From Halobacillus shinanisalinarum (lineage in GTDB: Bacteria; Bacillota; Bacilli; Bacillales; Halobacillaceae): a DNA stretch of 64,000 nucleotides. The stretch's first letter is position 1. Each line of letters starts with the position of its first letter. Location: assembly GCF_022919835.1 (NCBI RefSeq), contig NZ_CP095074.1:4380001-4444000 (forward strand), read 5' to 3'. The notes below the pieces were generated by a model. It was not told where the DNA came from. It searched no databases and saw only the letters and a program-made list of their open reading frames with translations. A program made the translations under genes and the position numbers. Below are positions 8,326-16,451 of this stretch, one piece after another.

Positions 8326-8388
8326 ATGGCAATTATGAGAAGAATTGTATTTATGGCTTGGTTGAATGTAGAGAAGGATACCGCATAG
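8326..8388 (+). CDS. 20-residue peptide ORF between two YrzI-like genes
   Basis: ATG 8326 follows GGGGTG with good spacing and encodes 20 residues (starting MAIMRRIVFMAWLNVEK). The start again has the hydrophobic plus basic look of the neighbours, so it may be a shortened copy. It is too short to be sure. Confidence 0.35.
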   Translation: MAIMRRIVFMAWLNVEKDTA

Positions 8389-8417
8389 ACGATTTAGAGA
8401 GAAAGAGGAGGATTCTG

Positions 8418-8552
8418 ATGAGAATTAACATGATTATTTTCACAATTAGCATTGAAAAACTTTCTAATGAATGGCGTGATGCGACACGTAGGAAGTATTT
8501 GCACATTCAGAATAAAATTGAAGAAAATAAAAATAAACATATGTATATGTAA
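8418..8552 (+). CDS. YrzI-like small protein, second copy
   Basis: ATG 8418 follows GAGGAGG with good spacing. The 44-residue product starts MRINMIIFTISIEKLSNEW and ends KIEENKNKHMYM. The MIIFTISIEK beginning and the EENKN-rich end match the YrzI family better than the copy at 8169 does. An in-frame ATG at 8358 has no ribosome binding site and is rejected. The gene ends 4 bp before a strong terminator. Confidence 0.65.
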   Translation: MRINMIIFTISIEKLSNEWRDATRRKYLHIQNKIEENKNKHMYM

Positions 8553-8556
8553 TAAT

Positions 8557-8585
8557 AATCCCCGCTGATAGAAAGCGGGGATTTC
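8557..8585 (+). terminator. Terminator of the YrzI-like locus
   Basis: AATCCCCGC pairs with GCGGGGATT around a 9-base loop, followed by T-rich bases. Confidence 0.75.
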
Positions 8586-8651
8586 TAATTCGTGTCTATT
8601 ATAAGCTCAAGATTAGTAGTTGCGTTCATGTCTGTTTTTAATTAGGAGTGG

Positions 8652-10004
8652 TCAAAAAAAGCTGGGAATATCACTTTCTGCGGTGGGATAACCCCAGAGC
8701 ATATTCCTTAAATCGGATTTAGTCATCTTTTTCTCAATAGCAGCAGTAAATAGGTTTACCAGATGATCGGCATGACTAGAGAGGATATGGGCCCCAATGA
8801 GTTCATCGGTAAATGGGTTGATTAGTAGTTTGACATAGGCGCCTTCATCATTCATTCGTTTATATGTGAAAAAAGAATGGACTGTTCTAGACTGTACCTC
8901 ATAAGGGATTCGCTTCGCTTTAGCTTCCTGTTGTGTAATTCCTACAGACCCTAAGATAGGATAGGTAAACACAAGAGACGGAATGGCTGAAGTGATAAGT
9001 GGCTGCTCCTTTTTATCCACTAAATGCTGCATTAATCGATCTGCCTCTTCGCCAGCCACTGGCGTTAGTGGTCTTAATCCTGAATCAGCTGCATCGCCTG
9101 CAGCATAAATATGGGGTTGGGAGACGGATTGAAAGTTGTGATTGACTTTTACTCCATGCTCTGTTGCTTCAACCTCTGCCATATCAAGGTTAAGTTCTTC
9201 TATATTTGCATTGCGTCCGGCTCCGTGAATGATTAGATCACCTGTTATTTCATGCTCATGGTCAAACTTTTTCACTCGCAAGCTGTAACGACCACTGTTC
9301 AGCAGCTCTATCTCTTTCACTTCAGTACTCGTATGAACATCGATACCAAGGTCCTTTGTATGTTCAATAAGCTTATTCGTTATTTCATGATCAAAGGATT
9401 CGAGTATATGTTTTCCGCGATGAAGAATAACGACTTCTTTTCCTAAACGGGCACATAAATGGGCAAACTCAAAGGAAATATAGCCGCCTCCAACGAATAC
9501 CACTCGGTCAGGGATCTCCTCTAATTCAAAGAATTCATCGCTCGTTATTAGATGGTTAAACCCCTGGATTGGTAACGGGGAGGGGCGCGCACCTGTTGCG
9601 ATCACAAACTTGTCAGCAGTTATCTTTTCTTCACCAATTTCGATGGTATGGGGATCTATGAAAGAAGCTGTACCGTGGTAAGTTTGGATTCCTTTTTCTT
9701 TAAAAGAATCTTCTACAGATTTAGCTACGGGTTCTGTAAATGAATCTTTAAATGACTTTAAGTCTTTCCAGTTAAGCTGGAACTCTCCTGTTATCCCTTT
9801 GCCCTTTAAACGCTTAGCATCTTCAAAAGCTTCGGTCACACCAGTCAATACTCTTTTTGGGTCGCAGCCCCTTTGAGGGCAGGTGCCTCCGTATGGTCTT
9901 GAATCAACAATGGCTGTTGAAAGCCCTCTTCTTTGGGCTATGGAAGCGACGGTCCCTCCTGCAACACCTGTACCAATCACGATTAAATCGTATGTAGTAT
10001 TCAT
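8652..10004 (-). CDS. Pyridine nucleotide-disulfide oxidoreductase family flavoprotein
   Basis: The 450-residue protein has FAD motif IGTGVAGGTVA at 10-20, the redox disulfide GGTCPQRGC (Cys42, Cys47), an NAD(P) motif VVFVGGGYISFEFA near 170, the second FAD motif IYAAGDAA near 300, and a C-terminal dimerisation domain. It resembles mercuric and dihydrolipoamide reductases, but the HxxPTxxE dyad near the C-terminus reads LWGYPTAESD, so the catalytic His is a Trp or Gly position. There is no heavy-metal domain. ATG 10004 follows AAGGAGG at 10 bases; an upstream ATG at 10028 has no such site. Substrate unknown. It is divergent from moeA. Confidence 0.85.
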   Translation of the reverse strand: MNTTYDLIVIGTGVAGGTVASIAQRRGLSTAIVDSRPYGGTCPQRGCDPKRVLTGVTEAFEDAKRLKGKGITGEFQLNWKDLKSFKDSFTEPVAKSVEDSFKEKGIQTYHGTASFIDPHTIEIGEEKITADKFVIATGARPSPLPIQGFNHLITSDEFFELEEIPDRVVFVGGGYISFEFAHLCARLGKEVVILHRGKHILESFDHEITNKLIEHTKDLGIDVHTSTEVKEIELLNSGRYSLRVKKFDHEHEITGDLIIHGAGRNANIEELNLDMAEVEATEHGVKVNHNFQSVSQPHIYAAGDAADSGLRPLTPVAGEEADRLMQHLVDKKEQPLITSAIPSLVFTYPILGSVGITQQEAKAKRIPYEVQSRTVHSFFTYKRMNDEGAYVKLLINPFTDELIGAHILSSHADHLVNLFTAAIEKKMTKSDLRNMLWGYPTAESDIPSFF

Positions 10005-10153
10005 AAATTGATTTCCTCCTTTTTTCATCCTATAAATTTATACCCCTCTTAACATAATGAGAAACCAGGCTCTATTCAAGACATAAACTTTGAAATTGTA
10101 ACTTAATTTCGTTATGTTCATTAAAATACCAATTTTTATAGAGGATGGATGAA

Positions 10154-11422
10154 ATGAATTTACATAGAACTCCAATTCAAGTTGAAAGTGCGGTCCAGCA
10201 TGTCATGCAGCATAAGCCTGCCGTAACAGTTGAGGAAATTGGCTTAAAACAGAGCCATGGTCGAATTCTTGCTGAAGATATTCAGGCAACACATGCCATT
10301 CCTCCTTTTCCTAAATCACCTTATGATGGGTTTGCTATCTCGGCTGCAGATACGGCGAAGGCTAGTAGAGAAGCACCCGTTACTTTCCTAGTTACAGAAA
10401 GGGTCGGAGCTGGTCAGCGAGCGAGCCGCCCATTAAGAAGCGGGGAAGCTGTCCGTATTATGACAGGGGCAGAAATTCCAGAAGGTGCGACATGTGTAGC
10501 TATGTTTGAAATCTGTCAAACAATTGAAAGAGCTGATAAAACCTATATGACCATAAAACGGAAAATGGAGAATGGCCAAAACATCATCGGTAAAGGCTCT
10601 GAAACAGAGGAAGGTGAGGTTCTCGTTCTTTCTGGTACAAGGATTAATCCTGGTGTCCAAGCATTGCTTGCCACCTTTGGCTATGCAAACGTCCGTGTAT
10701 ATAGAAAGCCGCGTGTGGGTGTGTATGCCACGGGAACGGAGCTGCTTGATGTAGATCAGCCGCTCGAACCGGGGAAAATTCGAAACTCAAACGCCTATAT
10801 GGTCATGGCGCAAATTGAGAGAAGTGGAGGAGAGCCGGTATATTTAGGGAAGCTAGCGGATGATTTTGATACATGCTATCGAGCTGTGAAAAACTCCTTA
10901 TCTGAGGTAGATATTTTAATTACTACAGGTGGGGTGTCAGTCGGTGATTATGATTTAATGCCCGATATCTATGAAAAGCTTGGTGCTGAAGTTTTATTTA
11001 ATAAAATTGCGATGAGACCTGGCAGTGTGACAACCGTTGCTTCACTAGACAAACAGCTGTTATTTGGCTTGTCAGGTAACCCTTCTGCTTGTTATGTTGG
11101 ATTTGAACTCTATACTCATCCATTTATTCAAAGCTATTTAGGCAGTACAAATCCCTATCATAAAGTGATTAATGCTAAACTGGGGTCAGACTTCCCTAAG
11201 CCGAATCCATTTACTCGTTTTGTAAGAGGATTTATCGCTTACGAGCAAGGGAACGTTCGTGTTTATCCAGCAGGAATGGATAAATCTGCTGTGGTAACAT
11301 CTTTAGCTCGCTCGAATGTGCTTACTGTACTAAGCGGAGGGACCAGAGGCTATAAACAAGGCGACGATGTTTATGCTATCTTACTAGAGGATAATGAAGG
11401 CGCGCGAGAATTTCATCTGTAG
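10154..11422 (+). CDS. moeA: Molybdopterin molybdenumtransferase MoeA
   Basis: MoeA inserts molybdate into adenylylated molybdopterin in the cytoplasm. The roughly 422-residue protein has the N-terminal MoeA signature ([19 protein letters not shown] near 50), the central MoCF domain with [11 protein letters not shown] near 260 and [14 protein letters not shown] near 310, and the C-terminal MoeA domain IV. ATG 10154 fits the GAGG at 10141 better than ATG 10145, which would be directly next to it. moaA starts 28 bp after the stop, so the two form an operon. Other cofactor genes (moaC, moaE, mobA) are not in the window. Confidence 0.95.
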   Translation: MNLHRTPIQVESAVQHVMQHKPAVTVEEIGLKQSHGRILAEDIQATHAIPPFPKSPYDGFAISAADTAKASREAPVTFLVTERVGAGQRASRPLRSGEAVRIMTGAEIPEGATCVAMFEICQTIERADKTYMTIKRKMENGQNIIGKGSETEEGEVLVLSGTRINPGVQALLATFGYANVRVYRKPRVGVYATGTELLDVDQPLEPGKIRNSNAYMVMAQIERSGGEPVYLGKLADDFDTCYRAVKNSLSEVDILITTGGVSVGDYDLMPDIYEKLGAEVLFNKIAMRPGSVTTVASLDKQLLFGLSGNPSACYVGFELYTHPFIQSYLGSTNPYHKVINAKLGSDFPKPNPFTRFVRGFIAYEQGNVRVYPAGMDKSAVVTSLARSNVLTVLSGGTRGYKQGDDVYAILLEDNEGAREFHL

Positions 11423-11450
11423 ATTAACTTATCCAAGGGAGCGAATTAAA

Positions 11451-12461
11451 ATGGTCAACTATGTTTTAGATAAGTATGATCGCCCAATGAAAGATCTGCG
11501 AATTTCTGTAATAGATCAATGTAATTTCAGGTGTACATACTGTATGCCTGCAGAGATTTTTGGAGACGATTACCGGTTTATGCCTGCAAAGGAATTGTTA
11601 AGCTTCGATGAAATCGTACGTCTTGTAGAAATTTTTGCGAGGTTTGGGACAGAAAAGGTTCGTTTAACGGGCGGGGAGCCGTTAATGCGAAAGAATATGA
11701 ATCAACTTGTTTCACGACTGAAGCAAATTGACGGGATAAGAGATATTGCTATTACTACGAATGCAGTCTTCCTTGTTAAACAGGCTCAGAAATTGAAGGA
11801 CGCTGGACTTGACCGTGTAAATATTAGTTTAGATGCAATTGAGGATGAAGTGTTTAAACAAACGAATGGACGAGGAATTAAGACGAGCCCGGTTTTAAAA
11901 GGAATTGAAGCGGCCCGTAAAGCTGGCCTTGAGATAAAAATAAATATGGTCGTAAAAAAAGGCATGAATGAAAGTCAAATTTTGCCGATGGCCCGGTATT
12001 TTAAAGATACTGGGGACACATTAAGGTTTATTGAGTTTATGGATGTCGGCAACCATAATGGCTGGAACTTGGAGACGGTTGTCTCGAAGCAAGAGATTGT
12101 TGATGAAATAAATCAAGAGATGCCGCTTGAACCGCTGGATGCCAATTACTTTGGCGAGGTAGCAACTAGATATAAGTATAAAGGTAGTAATGCTGAAATT
12201 GGAATTATTTCTTCTGTAACAGATGCGTTTTGCAGTAGTTGTACACGGGTAAGATTATCAGCAGACGGTAAACTATACACATGTTTATTTGCTAGTGAAG
12301 GCTATGATATTAGACACATGCTAAGAAACCAGATGAGTGACCATGAAATTATTTTGCATTTAATAAAAATATGGACGAAACGTGATGACCAATATTCAGT
12401 AGAAAGAGCACAAGGGAAATCGCAAAAGAAAAAGATCGAAATGTCCTATATTGGTGGTTAG
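11451..12461 (+). CDS. moaA: GTP 3',8-cyclase MoaA
   Basis: MoaA is the radical-SAM enzyme of the first molybdopterin step: with MoaC it converts GTP to cyclic pyranopterin monophosphate. The N-terminal cluster motif is CNFRCTYC (Cys24, Cys28, Cys31). The C-terminal second cluster is in [19 protein letters not shown], and the protein ends in Gly-Gly, both family hallmarks. The length of 336 residues is normal. ATG 11451 follows GGGAG; the longer frame from 11394 overlaps moeA and is rejected. It is the second gene of the moeA-moaA operon, ended by a terminator at about 12474-12511. Confidence 0.95.
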   Translation: MVNYVLDKYDRPMKDLRISVIDQCNFRCTYCMPAEIFGDDYRFMPAKELLSFDEIVRLVEIFARFGTEKVRLTGGEPLMRKNMNQLVSRLKQIDGIRDIAITTNAVFLVKQAQKLKDAGLDRVNISLDAIEDEVFKQTNGRGIKTSPVLKGIEAARKAGLEIKINMVVKKGMNESQILPMARYFKDTGDTLRFIEFMDVGNHNGWNLETVVSKQEIVDEINQEMPLEPLDANYFGEVATRYKYKGSNAEIGIISSVTDAFCSSCTRVRLSADGKLYTCLFASEGYDIRHMLRNQMSDHEIILHLIKIWTKRDDQYSVERAQGKSQKKKIEMSYIGG

Positions 12462-12473
12462 ACGGTTCATTCA

Positions 12474-12511
12474 AAACGGGTGCAGGTTTAATCTGTCGCT
12501 CGTTTTTTTAT
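12474..12511 (+). terminator. Terminator after moaA
   Basis: An AACGGGTG..CAG arm pairs imperfectly with CTGTCGCTCGTT, followed by seven T. Confidence 0.6.
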
Positions 12512-12607
12512 TTTAATGAATAGACTAAGTTGCATGTCGGCTTTACTCCATTGAGCTTCGTGCTCTATAATAATAAAGATAGAAAGCTAACCTGGAGGTG
12601 CCGGATT

Positions 12608-13033
12608 GTGAAAACGTTTAAGCTTGTGTCGCTTGATATCCTAGAGGAAAAAAAGGAAGATCTAACTCAACGGAGAATCAAATTACACGACGGGTTAATT
12701 ATTAACCGTGAAGATGATAAGGGGCATTGGGTCATTGAAGCCTATGTAGAGCGTGCTTATGACGAGTATTTTCAAACGATTTTTGAAAATGAAGAAGAAC
12801 TGATGATTCAAGTGAAGATCACTAAAAGCAGTAACCGTCCGGCAACTTTTCTTGTGAAAGTTATCGATACCAATATAATTGGGGACCATATGAATGTTAT
12901 CTTTATGGGGAACATCGTTGATCGTCGGAGAGAGCATATAGAAAAAGTGTTAAAGATTCTTATGGACGAAGGATTTCAAGGGGACGAATTGCTTGAAGAA
13001 TTTAAACGTCGTGGGGATAAACAGAGGGAATAA
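12608..13033 (+). CDS. YwpF-like protein
   Basis: GTG 12608 is 7 bases after GGAGGTG and starts a 141-residue protein, KTFKLVSLDI at the front. The pattern DGLIINREDDKGHWVIEAY, then EELMIQVKITKSSNRPATF, agrees with my memory of the YwpF family (beta-rich, about 140 residues, no known function; in B. subtilis ywpF lies near the glycolytic and mobility genes). There is no signal peptide or membrane segment. It is monocistronic or co-transcribed with ktrD, 51 bp downstream. Family call is from pattern memory. Confidence 0.65.
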   Translation: MKTFKLVSLDILEEKKEDLTQRRIKLHDGLIINREDDKGHWVIEAYVERAYDEYFQTIFENEEELMIQVKITKSSNRPATFLVKVIDTNIIGDHMNVIFMGNIVDRRREHIEKVLKILMDEGFQGDELLEEFKRRGDKQRE

Positions 13034-13084
13034 CTCTCTCATTACATAAATTAAAAGTTTTGTTGTTAAAAGGAGTACATGCTT

Positions 13085-14443
13085 ATGATGTGGGTACGAA
13101 AACGCAGCCTACGGTGGCTTAATAAGTTTTCACCATTTCAATTGATCGCGTTGTTCTATCTATTTGCAGTCACCATTTCATCAATCTTAATAGCTCTGCC
13201 TGTCGCACATAAACCAGGTGTTAATCTTGCCTTTATTGATATTTTATTTACTGCAGTTAGTGCGGTGAGTGTAACCGGTCTGACAACAGTGTCTACAGTA
13301 GAGACATTTAATACGACAGGTATTTTTATTTTGGCTTTTGTACTGCAATTCGGCGGCATAGGTGTTATGACCCTCGGAACAATGATTTGGCTTGTCTTAG
13401 GAAAAAAGATAGGCATGAAAGAAAGACGGCTCATCATGGCTGACCAAAACCAAACTTCCTTCCAGGGTATGGTTCGAATGGTTAAACAAATTGTCATTGT
13501 TGTGTTAATTATTGAATTAGTAGGTTTTTTAATATTAGGGACGTATTATTTGCAATATTATGATCCTGGAGAAGCGTATTTACACGGATTTTTCAGTTCG
13601 ATTAGTGCTACAACAAATGGTGGCTTTGATATTACTGGACAGTCATTAATTCCTTTTAAAAATGACTATTTTGTTCAATTTATCCATATGGTGTTAATTA
13701 TTTCGGGAGCTATTGGATTTCCTGTTCTTATTGAAGTGAAACAGTATCTTTTTAAGCCTACAAATAAAAGGATACAATTTTCTTTATTTGCTAAGCTTAC
13801 ATCTTTTACGTTTTTTGCCTTAGTCGTGTTTGGGGCATTAATGATTGCTATCCTGGAATTCAACCACTTTTTTGTCGACAAAGATTGGCACGAGATTTTA
13901 TTTTTTGCTCTTTTTCAATCCGTTACCACAAGAAGCGGTGGCTTGGCAACGATGGATATCAACCAATTTGCTGAGCATACCCAACTATTCATGTCTGCAT
14001 TAATGTTTATCGGGGCTTCTCCGAGTAGTGTAGGGGGAGGAATTCGGACGACAACCTTTGCTTTAGTTATTATCTTTGTACTTACCTTTGCAAAGGGTGA
14101 AAGTACCATTAAGATTTTCAAAAGAGAGGTTCATAACGAGGATTTAAACCGTGCAGTTGCTGTTACGATTATGGCGGTTCTCACATGTTTTGTTGCTGTA
14201 CTTGTGTTATCGATTAGTGAACCTTACTCTCTAAAAGAAATTATTTTTGAGGTATGTTCGGCATTTGGAACAACGGGACTGTCACTTGGTATTACGGCAG
14301 GCCTGTCTCCGCTTGGTAAAGTCATCCTCATCTTGTTGATGTTTATTGGGCGTATTGGGATCCTCACCTTTTTGTTCACCTTGAAAAAAGATAGAAAAGC
14401 AAGTAATTATCGCTATCCGAAAGAGAGAATTATTATTGGATAG
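13085..14443 (+). CDS. ktrD: Ktr potassium/sodium-symport membrane subunit KtrD/KtrB
   Basis: This is a 452-residue membrane protein with four pore loops. The filter glycines are visible in SVTGLTT near 60, SATTNGGFD near 175, TTRSGGLAT near 280 and FGTTGLS near 395. Together these define the SKT/Trk-Ktr superfamily. KtrD takes up K+ and is gated by the RCK protein KtrC, whose gene is in this window at 39945. ATG 13085 fits AAAGGAG (13070-13075) better than ATG 13079. K+ uptake is the first response to osmotic upshift, consistent with a halotolerant host. KtrD rather than KtrB is assigned because ktrC is nearby and no RCK gene is adjacent. Confidence 0.9.
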   Translation: MMWVRKRSLRWLNKFSPFQLIALFYLFAVTISSILIALPVAHKPGVNLAFIDILFTAVSAVSVTGLTTVSTVETFNTTGIFILAFVLQFGGIGVMTLGTMIWLVLGKKIGMKERRLIMADQNQTSFQGMVRMVKQIVIVVLIIELVGFLILGTYYLQYYDPGEAYLHGFFSSISATTNGGFDITGQSLIPFKNDYFVQFIHMVLIISGAIGFPVLIEVKQYLFKPTNKRIQFSLFAKLTSFTFFALVVFGALMIAILEFNHFFVDKDWHEILFFALFQSVTTRSGGLATMDINQFAEHTQLFMSALMFIGASPSSVGGGIRTTTFALVIIFVLTFAKGESTIKIFKREVHNEDLNRAVAVTIMAVLTCFVAVLVLSISEPYSLKEIIFEVCSAFGTTGLSLGITAGLSPLGKVILILLMFIGRIGILTFLFTLKKDRKASNYRYPKERIIIG

Positions 14444-14489
14444 CCAATTCGACTTTCCTGTCCATGGTTATAGTAAAAGGCTTTTTTAG

Positions 14490-14615
14490 TTGTTTTTATA
14501 GGAAGACCGTAGAGGAAAGATACTCGCTTTCCGCGGACCGCAGGAGTCTCGGAAATTTCCCTCTGCTAACTATTGATATAAATAGCAACAAACTTTTAGA
14601 AAACAGCCTAGAAAA
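14490..14615. repeat. Degenerate copy of a Bacillaceae intergenic repeat
   Basis: The segment with CTCGCTTTCCGCGGACCGC and later AAATAGCAACAAACTTTTAG before GAAAACAGCC resembles, from memory, a GC-rich palindromic repeat frequent between Bacillaceae genes. Only one copy is in the window, so this cannot be tested here. Confidence 0.4.
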
Positions 14616-14643
14616 AAATGTACACAGCCCTCAGCTGTGTACA
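14612..14643 (-). terminator. Terminator of the yjcZ-like gene
   Basis: TGTACACAGC pairs with GCTGTGTACA over a 5-base loop; the minus strand then has seven T. Confidence 0.8.
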
Positions 14644-14648
14644 GATAA

Positions 14649-14777
14649 CTAGCAATAAATTGCCGCACCTACGATGATTAATAGGATGAAGAGGATGACG
14701 ATAAGTGTGAAACTATTTCCTTGACTTTTACCGCCATAGCCGCCACATCTGCATTGATAAGGGTTACTTCCGTACAT
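14649..14777 (-). CDS. YjcZ-family sporulation peptide
   Basis: The 42-residue protein has a Gly/Tyr/Cys-rich head (CRCGGYGG) and a C-terminal helix SFTLIVILFILLIIVGAAIYC. FALIVVLFILLIIVG is the hallmark of the YjcZ/SscA family of small spore-associated membrane proteins in bacilli. ATG 14777 follows GGAGGTG; the longer frame up to 14843 has no ribosome binding site. A terminator follows. This supports an endospore-forming host. Confidence 0.85.
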   Translation of the reverse strand: MYGSNPYQCRCGGYGGKSQGNSFTLIVILFILLIIVGAAIYC

Positions 14778-14849
14778 AAGGACACCTCCAGTTGAATACA
14801 CTGTCAGCCTATGCGGAAGAACTGTGGTTGTATGGTCATTCACCCATTT

Positions 14850-15050
14850 TTAGTTAAGTTCGTTTATGAATGAATTTTTAGATACAGTAACGATCTTGGC
14901 TTGTTGATTATCGAGTTCTTGAACATTCGTAAATGAATTTTCTTCTTCCAACTCATTACACCAATGATTGACATGATCATTTTTCATTTCGTTAATTAGG
15001 AGCGGGGCAGCTAGATAATTTGGACTTGATAGACGCTGATTTGCATTCAT
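14850..15050 (-). CDS. Small hypothetical protein
   Basis: ATG 15050 lies after GAGGAGG with good spacing and opens a 66-residue frame rich in Asn, Glu and Leu (MNANQRLSSPNYLAAPLLIN at the front, one Cys). It has no membrane helix or known motif. It lies upstream of the yjcZ-like gene on the same strand, 72 bp apart, and might share its transcript. The strong ribosome binding site is the main support. Confidence 0.55.
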   Translation of the reverse strand: MNANQRLSSPNYLAAPLLINEMKNDHVNHWCNELEEENSFTNVQELDNQQAKIVTVSKNSFINELN

Positions 15051-15357
15051 ATGATCGCCTCCTCTTATTTATTATGCCCTTAGCATTTCTGTTCTATTTA
15101 CTGTTTTCTATAAGCTCGTCTGAATTTTAAAAGTTGTCCAAGTTACATGTGAGGCAAGAACTAAAAACATTTCCCGGGGAATGAAGCAGGCTAAATGAAG
15201 CAAAATAGTGTACAATAGAGTAAAATGAATAGTTGCGTGTGTCGAAGCTGCCCGTATAATGTTGCTTTTGATGGATTAATCGGTAACGTAAAGGTAGAAA
15301 AAAGGAAGCCAGTGAGCTGATTTTTTGATAAAATATAATGGATGAGGGGGTGAGTGT
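15051..15357. other. Divergent intergenic region
   Basis: This lies between the minus-strand hypothetical gene and the 26-residue ORF. TATAAT at about 15333-15338 is the best promoter element seen, for the plus strand; I found no matching -35 box. Confidence 0.35.
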
Positions 15358-15438
15358 ATGGGCGAAATAATTATGTTTCTCGTCTGTCTTGTTATCTTGT
15401 TTGCACTAATGGGTTTTTGTATTTTTGATCGAGGATAA
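15358..15438 (+). CDS. 26-residue membrane peptide
   Basis: ATG 15358 follows GAGGGGGTG and encodes 26 residues: a short head (MGEIIMF), a helix LVCLVILFALMGFCIF, and the tail DRG. It sits among small spore or membrane proteins and has its own terminator at 15482-15522. No family is recognised. The ribosome binding site and clean single-helix layout suggest it is translated. Confidence 0.5.
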   Translation: MGEIIMFLVCLVILFALMGFCIFDRG

Positions 15439-15481
15439 AACCAATCACATAAGTTTTTTTCCAATCATACACAGGAAATGA

Positions 15482-15522
15482 AGAGCAAGCATCAGGATAA
15501 AGGATGCTTGCTCTTCTTTTAT
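15482..15522 (+). terminator. Strong terminator after the 26-residue ORF
   Basis: AAGAGCAAGCATC pairs perfectly with GATGCTTGCTCTT, then a T-rich tail. Confidence 0.8.
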
Positions 15523-15663
15523 ATCATAACTGTACACAAGTGATTTCTTATGTCTTTGTTATACAAAAATCATACGGACATTCCATACATAAAAAAACCA
15601 AATACACATAGACACCTCCCAGGGGGTCACCTTCGATTATAAGAGTGAAAGGAGGTGATCACC

Positions 15664-15888
15664 ATGGCGGTAACAGCAGATAAAGTAAACACTCAACTGC
15701 AACTTGTATTTGAAAACGGGACAGACGAGAAAGGTAATGTAAAATTCCGTACAAAGTCGTTCAATAACGTAAAGATGGAGGCAACATCGGACCAGTTGTA
15801 TAAAGTGGCTACTGCATTAGCACCTTTGCAACAACGTTTACTATCAACCATTGAACGCAACGATTCATCCGTTTTAGTTGATCTATAA
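15664..15888 (+). CDS. DUF1659 family protein
   Basis: The 74-residue protein begins MAVTADKVNTQLQLVFENG and continues with GNVKFRTKSFNNVK and SDQLYKVATALAPLQ. This is the DUF1659 pattern. DUF1659, DUF2922 and YvrJ genes occur together in Bacillaceae as a three-gene unit of unknown function, and all three are here. ATG 15664 follows a near-perfect anti-16S match (AAAGGAGGTGATC, 15648-15660), a sign of high translation. DUF2922 follows 22 bp later. Confidence 0.85.
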   Translation: MAVTADKVNTQLQLVFENGTDEKGNVKFRTKSFNNVKMEATSDQLYKVATALAPLQQRLLSTIERNDSSVLVDL

Positions 15889-15910
15889 AAAGTAGAGGGG
15901 AGGAACGAGG

Positions 15911-16123
15911 ATGAAAAAGCTTGAACTTAAATTTCTTAACGAAGAGGGAAGTATTGTAACGATTTCACTCGATGAACCGGTTGAACCAACTGATCAAATT
16001 GCTATTCATGCTGCAATGGATGCAATAATTGCAGAAAGTTGTTTTTACTCAAGTGGTGGCAATTTAGTAGAGAAAAAACAAGCACGGATTGTAGAACGGA
16101 ACGTATTTGATATTGAACTATAG
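15911..16123 (+). CDS. DUF2922 family protein
   Basis: The 70-residue protein has MKKLELKFLNEEGS, then VTISLDEPVEPTDQIAIHAAMDAIIA, and a hydrophobic end. This is the DUF2922 pattern of small beta-alpha proteins. It is the second gene of the DUF1659-DUF2922-YvrJ set. A 16 bp perfect hairpin at 16135-16170 separates it from yvrJ and probably ends most transcripts here. No function is known. Confidence 0.85.
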   Translation: MKKLELKFLNEEGSIVTISLDEPVEPTDQIAIHAAMDAIIAESCFYSSGGNLVEKKQARIVERNVFDIEL

Positions 16124-16134
16124 TTCTGAGACAC

Positions 16135-16170
16135 AAAAGCCACTATGAAGATTGCTTCATAGTGGCTTTT
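16135..16170 (+). terminator. Perfect 16 bp hairpin terminator after DUF2922
   Basis: AAAAGCCACTATGAAG pairs with its exact complement over a 4-base loop, ending in TTTT. Confidence 0.85.
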
Positions 16171-16235
16171 CAAGCTTTGTTGTGAAAGTGGCTGCACTTG
16201 GATTTTCTCCTAAAAAAGGAGGGAGGTGTGAAAAA

Positions 16236-16373
16236 GTGGACACATGGCTTCCTTTCGTAACAGATGTCGGGTTTCCAATAGCGGTAACTTTTTATTTATT
16301 GCACCGTATAGAAGGGAAACTTGATGATTTGATTGAAACGATCCACCATCTTCCTGATAAAGTGAAAGGCTAA
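16236..16373 (+). CDS. YvrJ-family peptide
   Basis: GTG 16236 follows GGAGGGAGGTG. The 45-residue product WLPFVTDVGFPIAVTFYLLH is one membrane helix containing the VGFPI(A/V)VT motif of YvrJ peptides, followed by RIEGKLDDLIETI, an amphipathic tail. The gene follows the DUF1659 and DUF2922 genes as usual. The longer frame from 16152 begins inside the terminator and is rejected. YvrJ is of unknown function, although in B. subtilis it lies near the sigI1-rsoA extracytoplasmic-stress genes. Confidence 0.85.
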   Translation: MDTWLPFVTDVGFPIAVTFYLLHRIEGKLDDLIETIHHLPDKVKG

Positions 16374-16376
16374 CAA

Positions 16377-16450
16377 GAATCGCCCACTATCAATCCCTGC
16401 TTGCTATGAAGGTAATGCCTCTTTAGCTGCTCTTAGATAGTGGGCGATTC
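16377..16450. terminator. Inverted repeat with a long loop between convergent genes
   Basis: GAATCGCCCACTATC (16377-16391) and its exact complement (16436-16450) enclose 44 bases. It lies between yvrJ and the convergent signal peptidase gene and may end both. The T-tracts are weak. Confidence 0.5.
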
Positions 16451-16451
16451 A

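Noticed and set aside
15276..15464. 62-codon minus-strand ORF over the 26-residue gene
   Set aside because: No ribosome binding site; it is antisense to the better supported short ORF.
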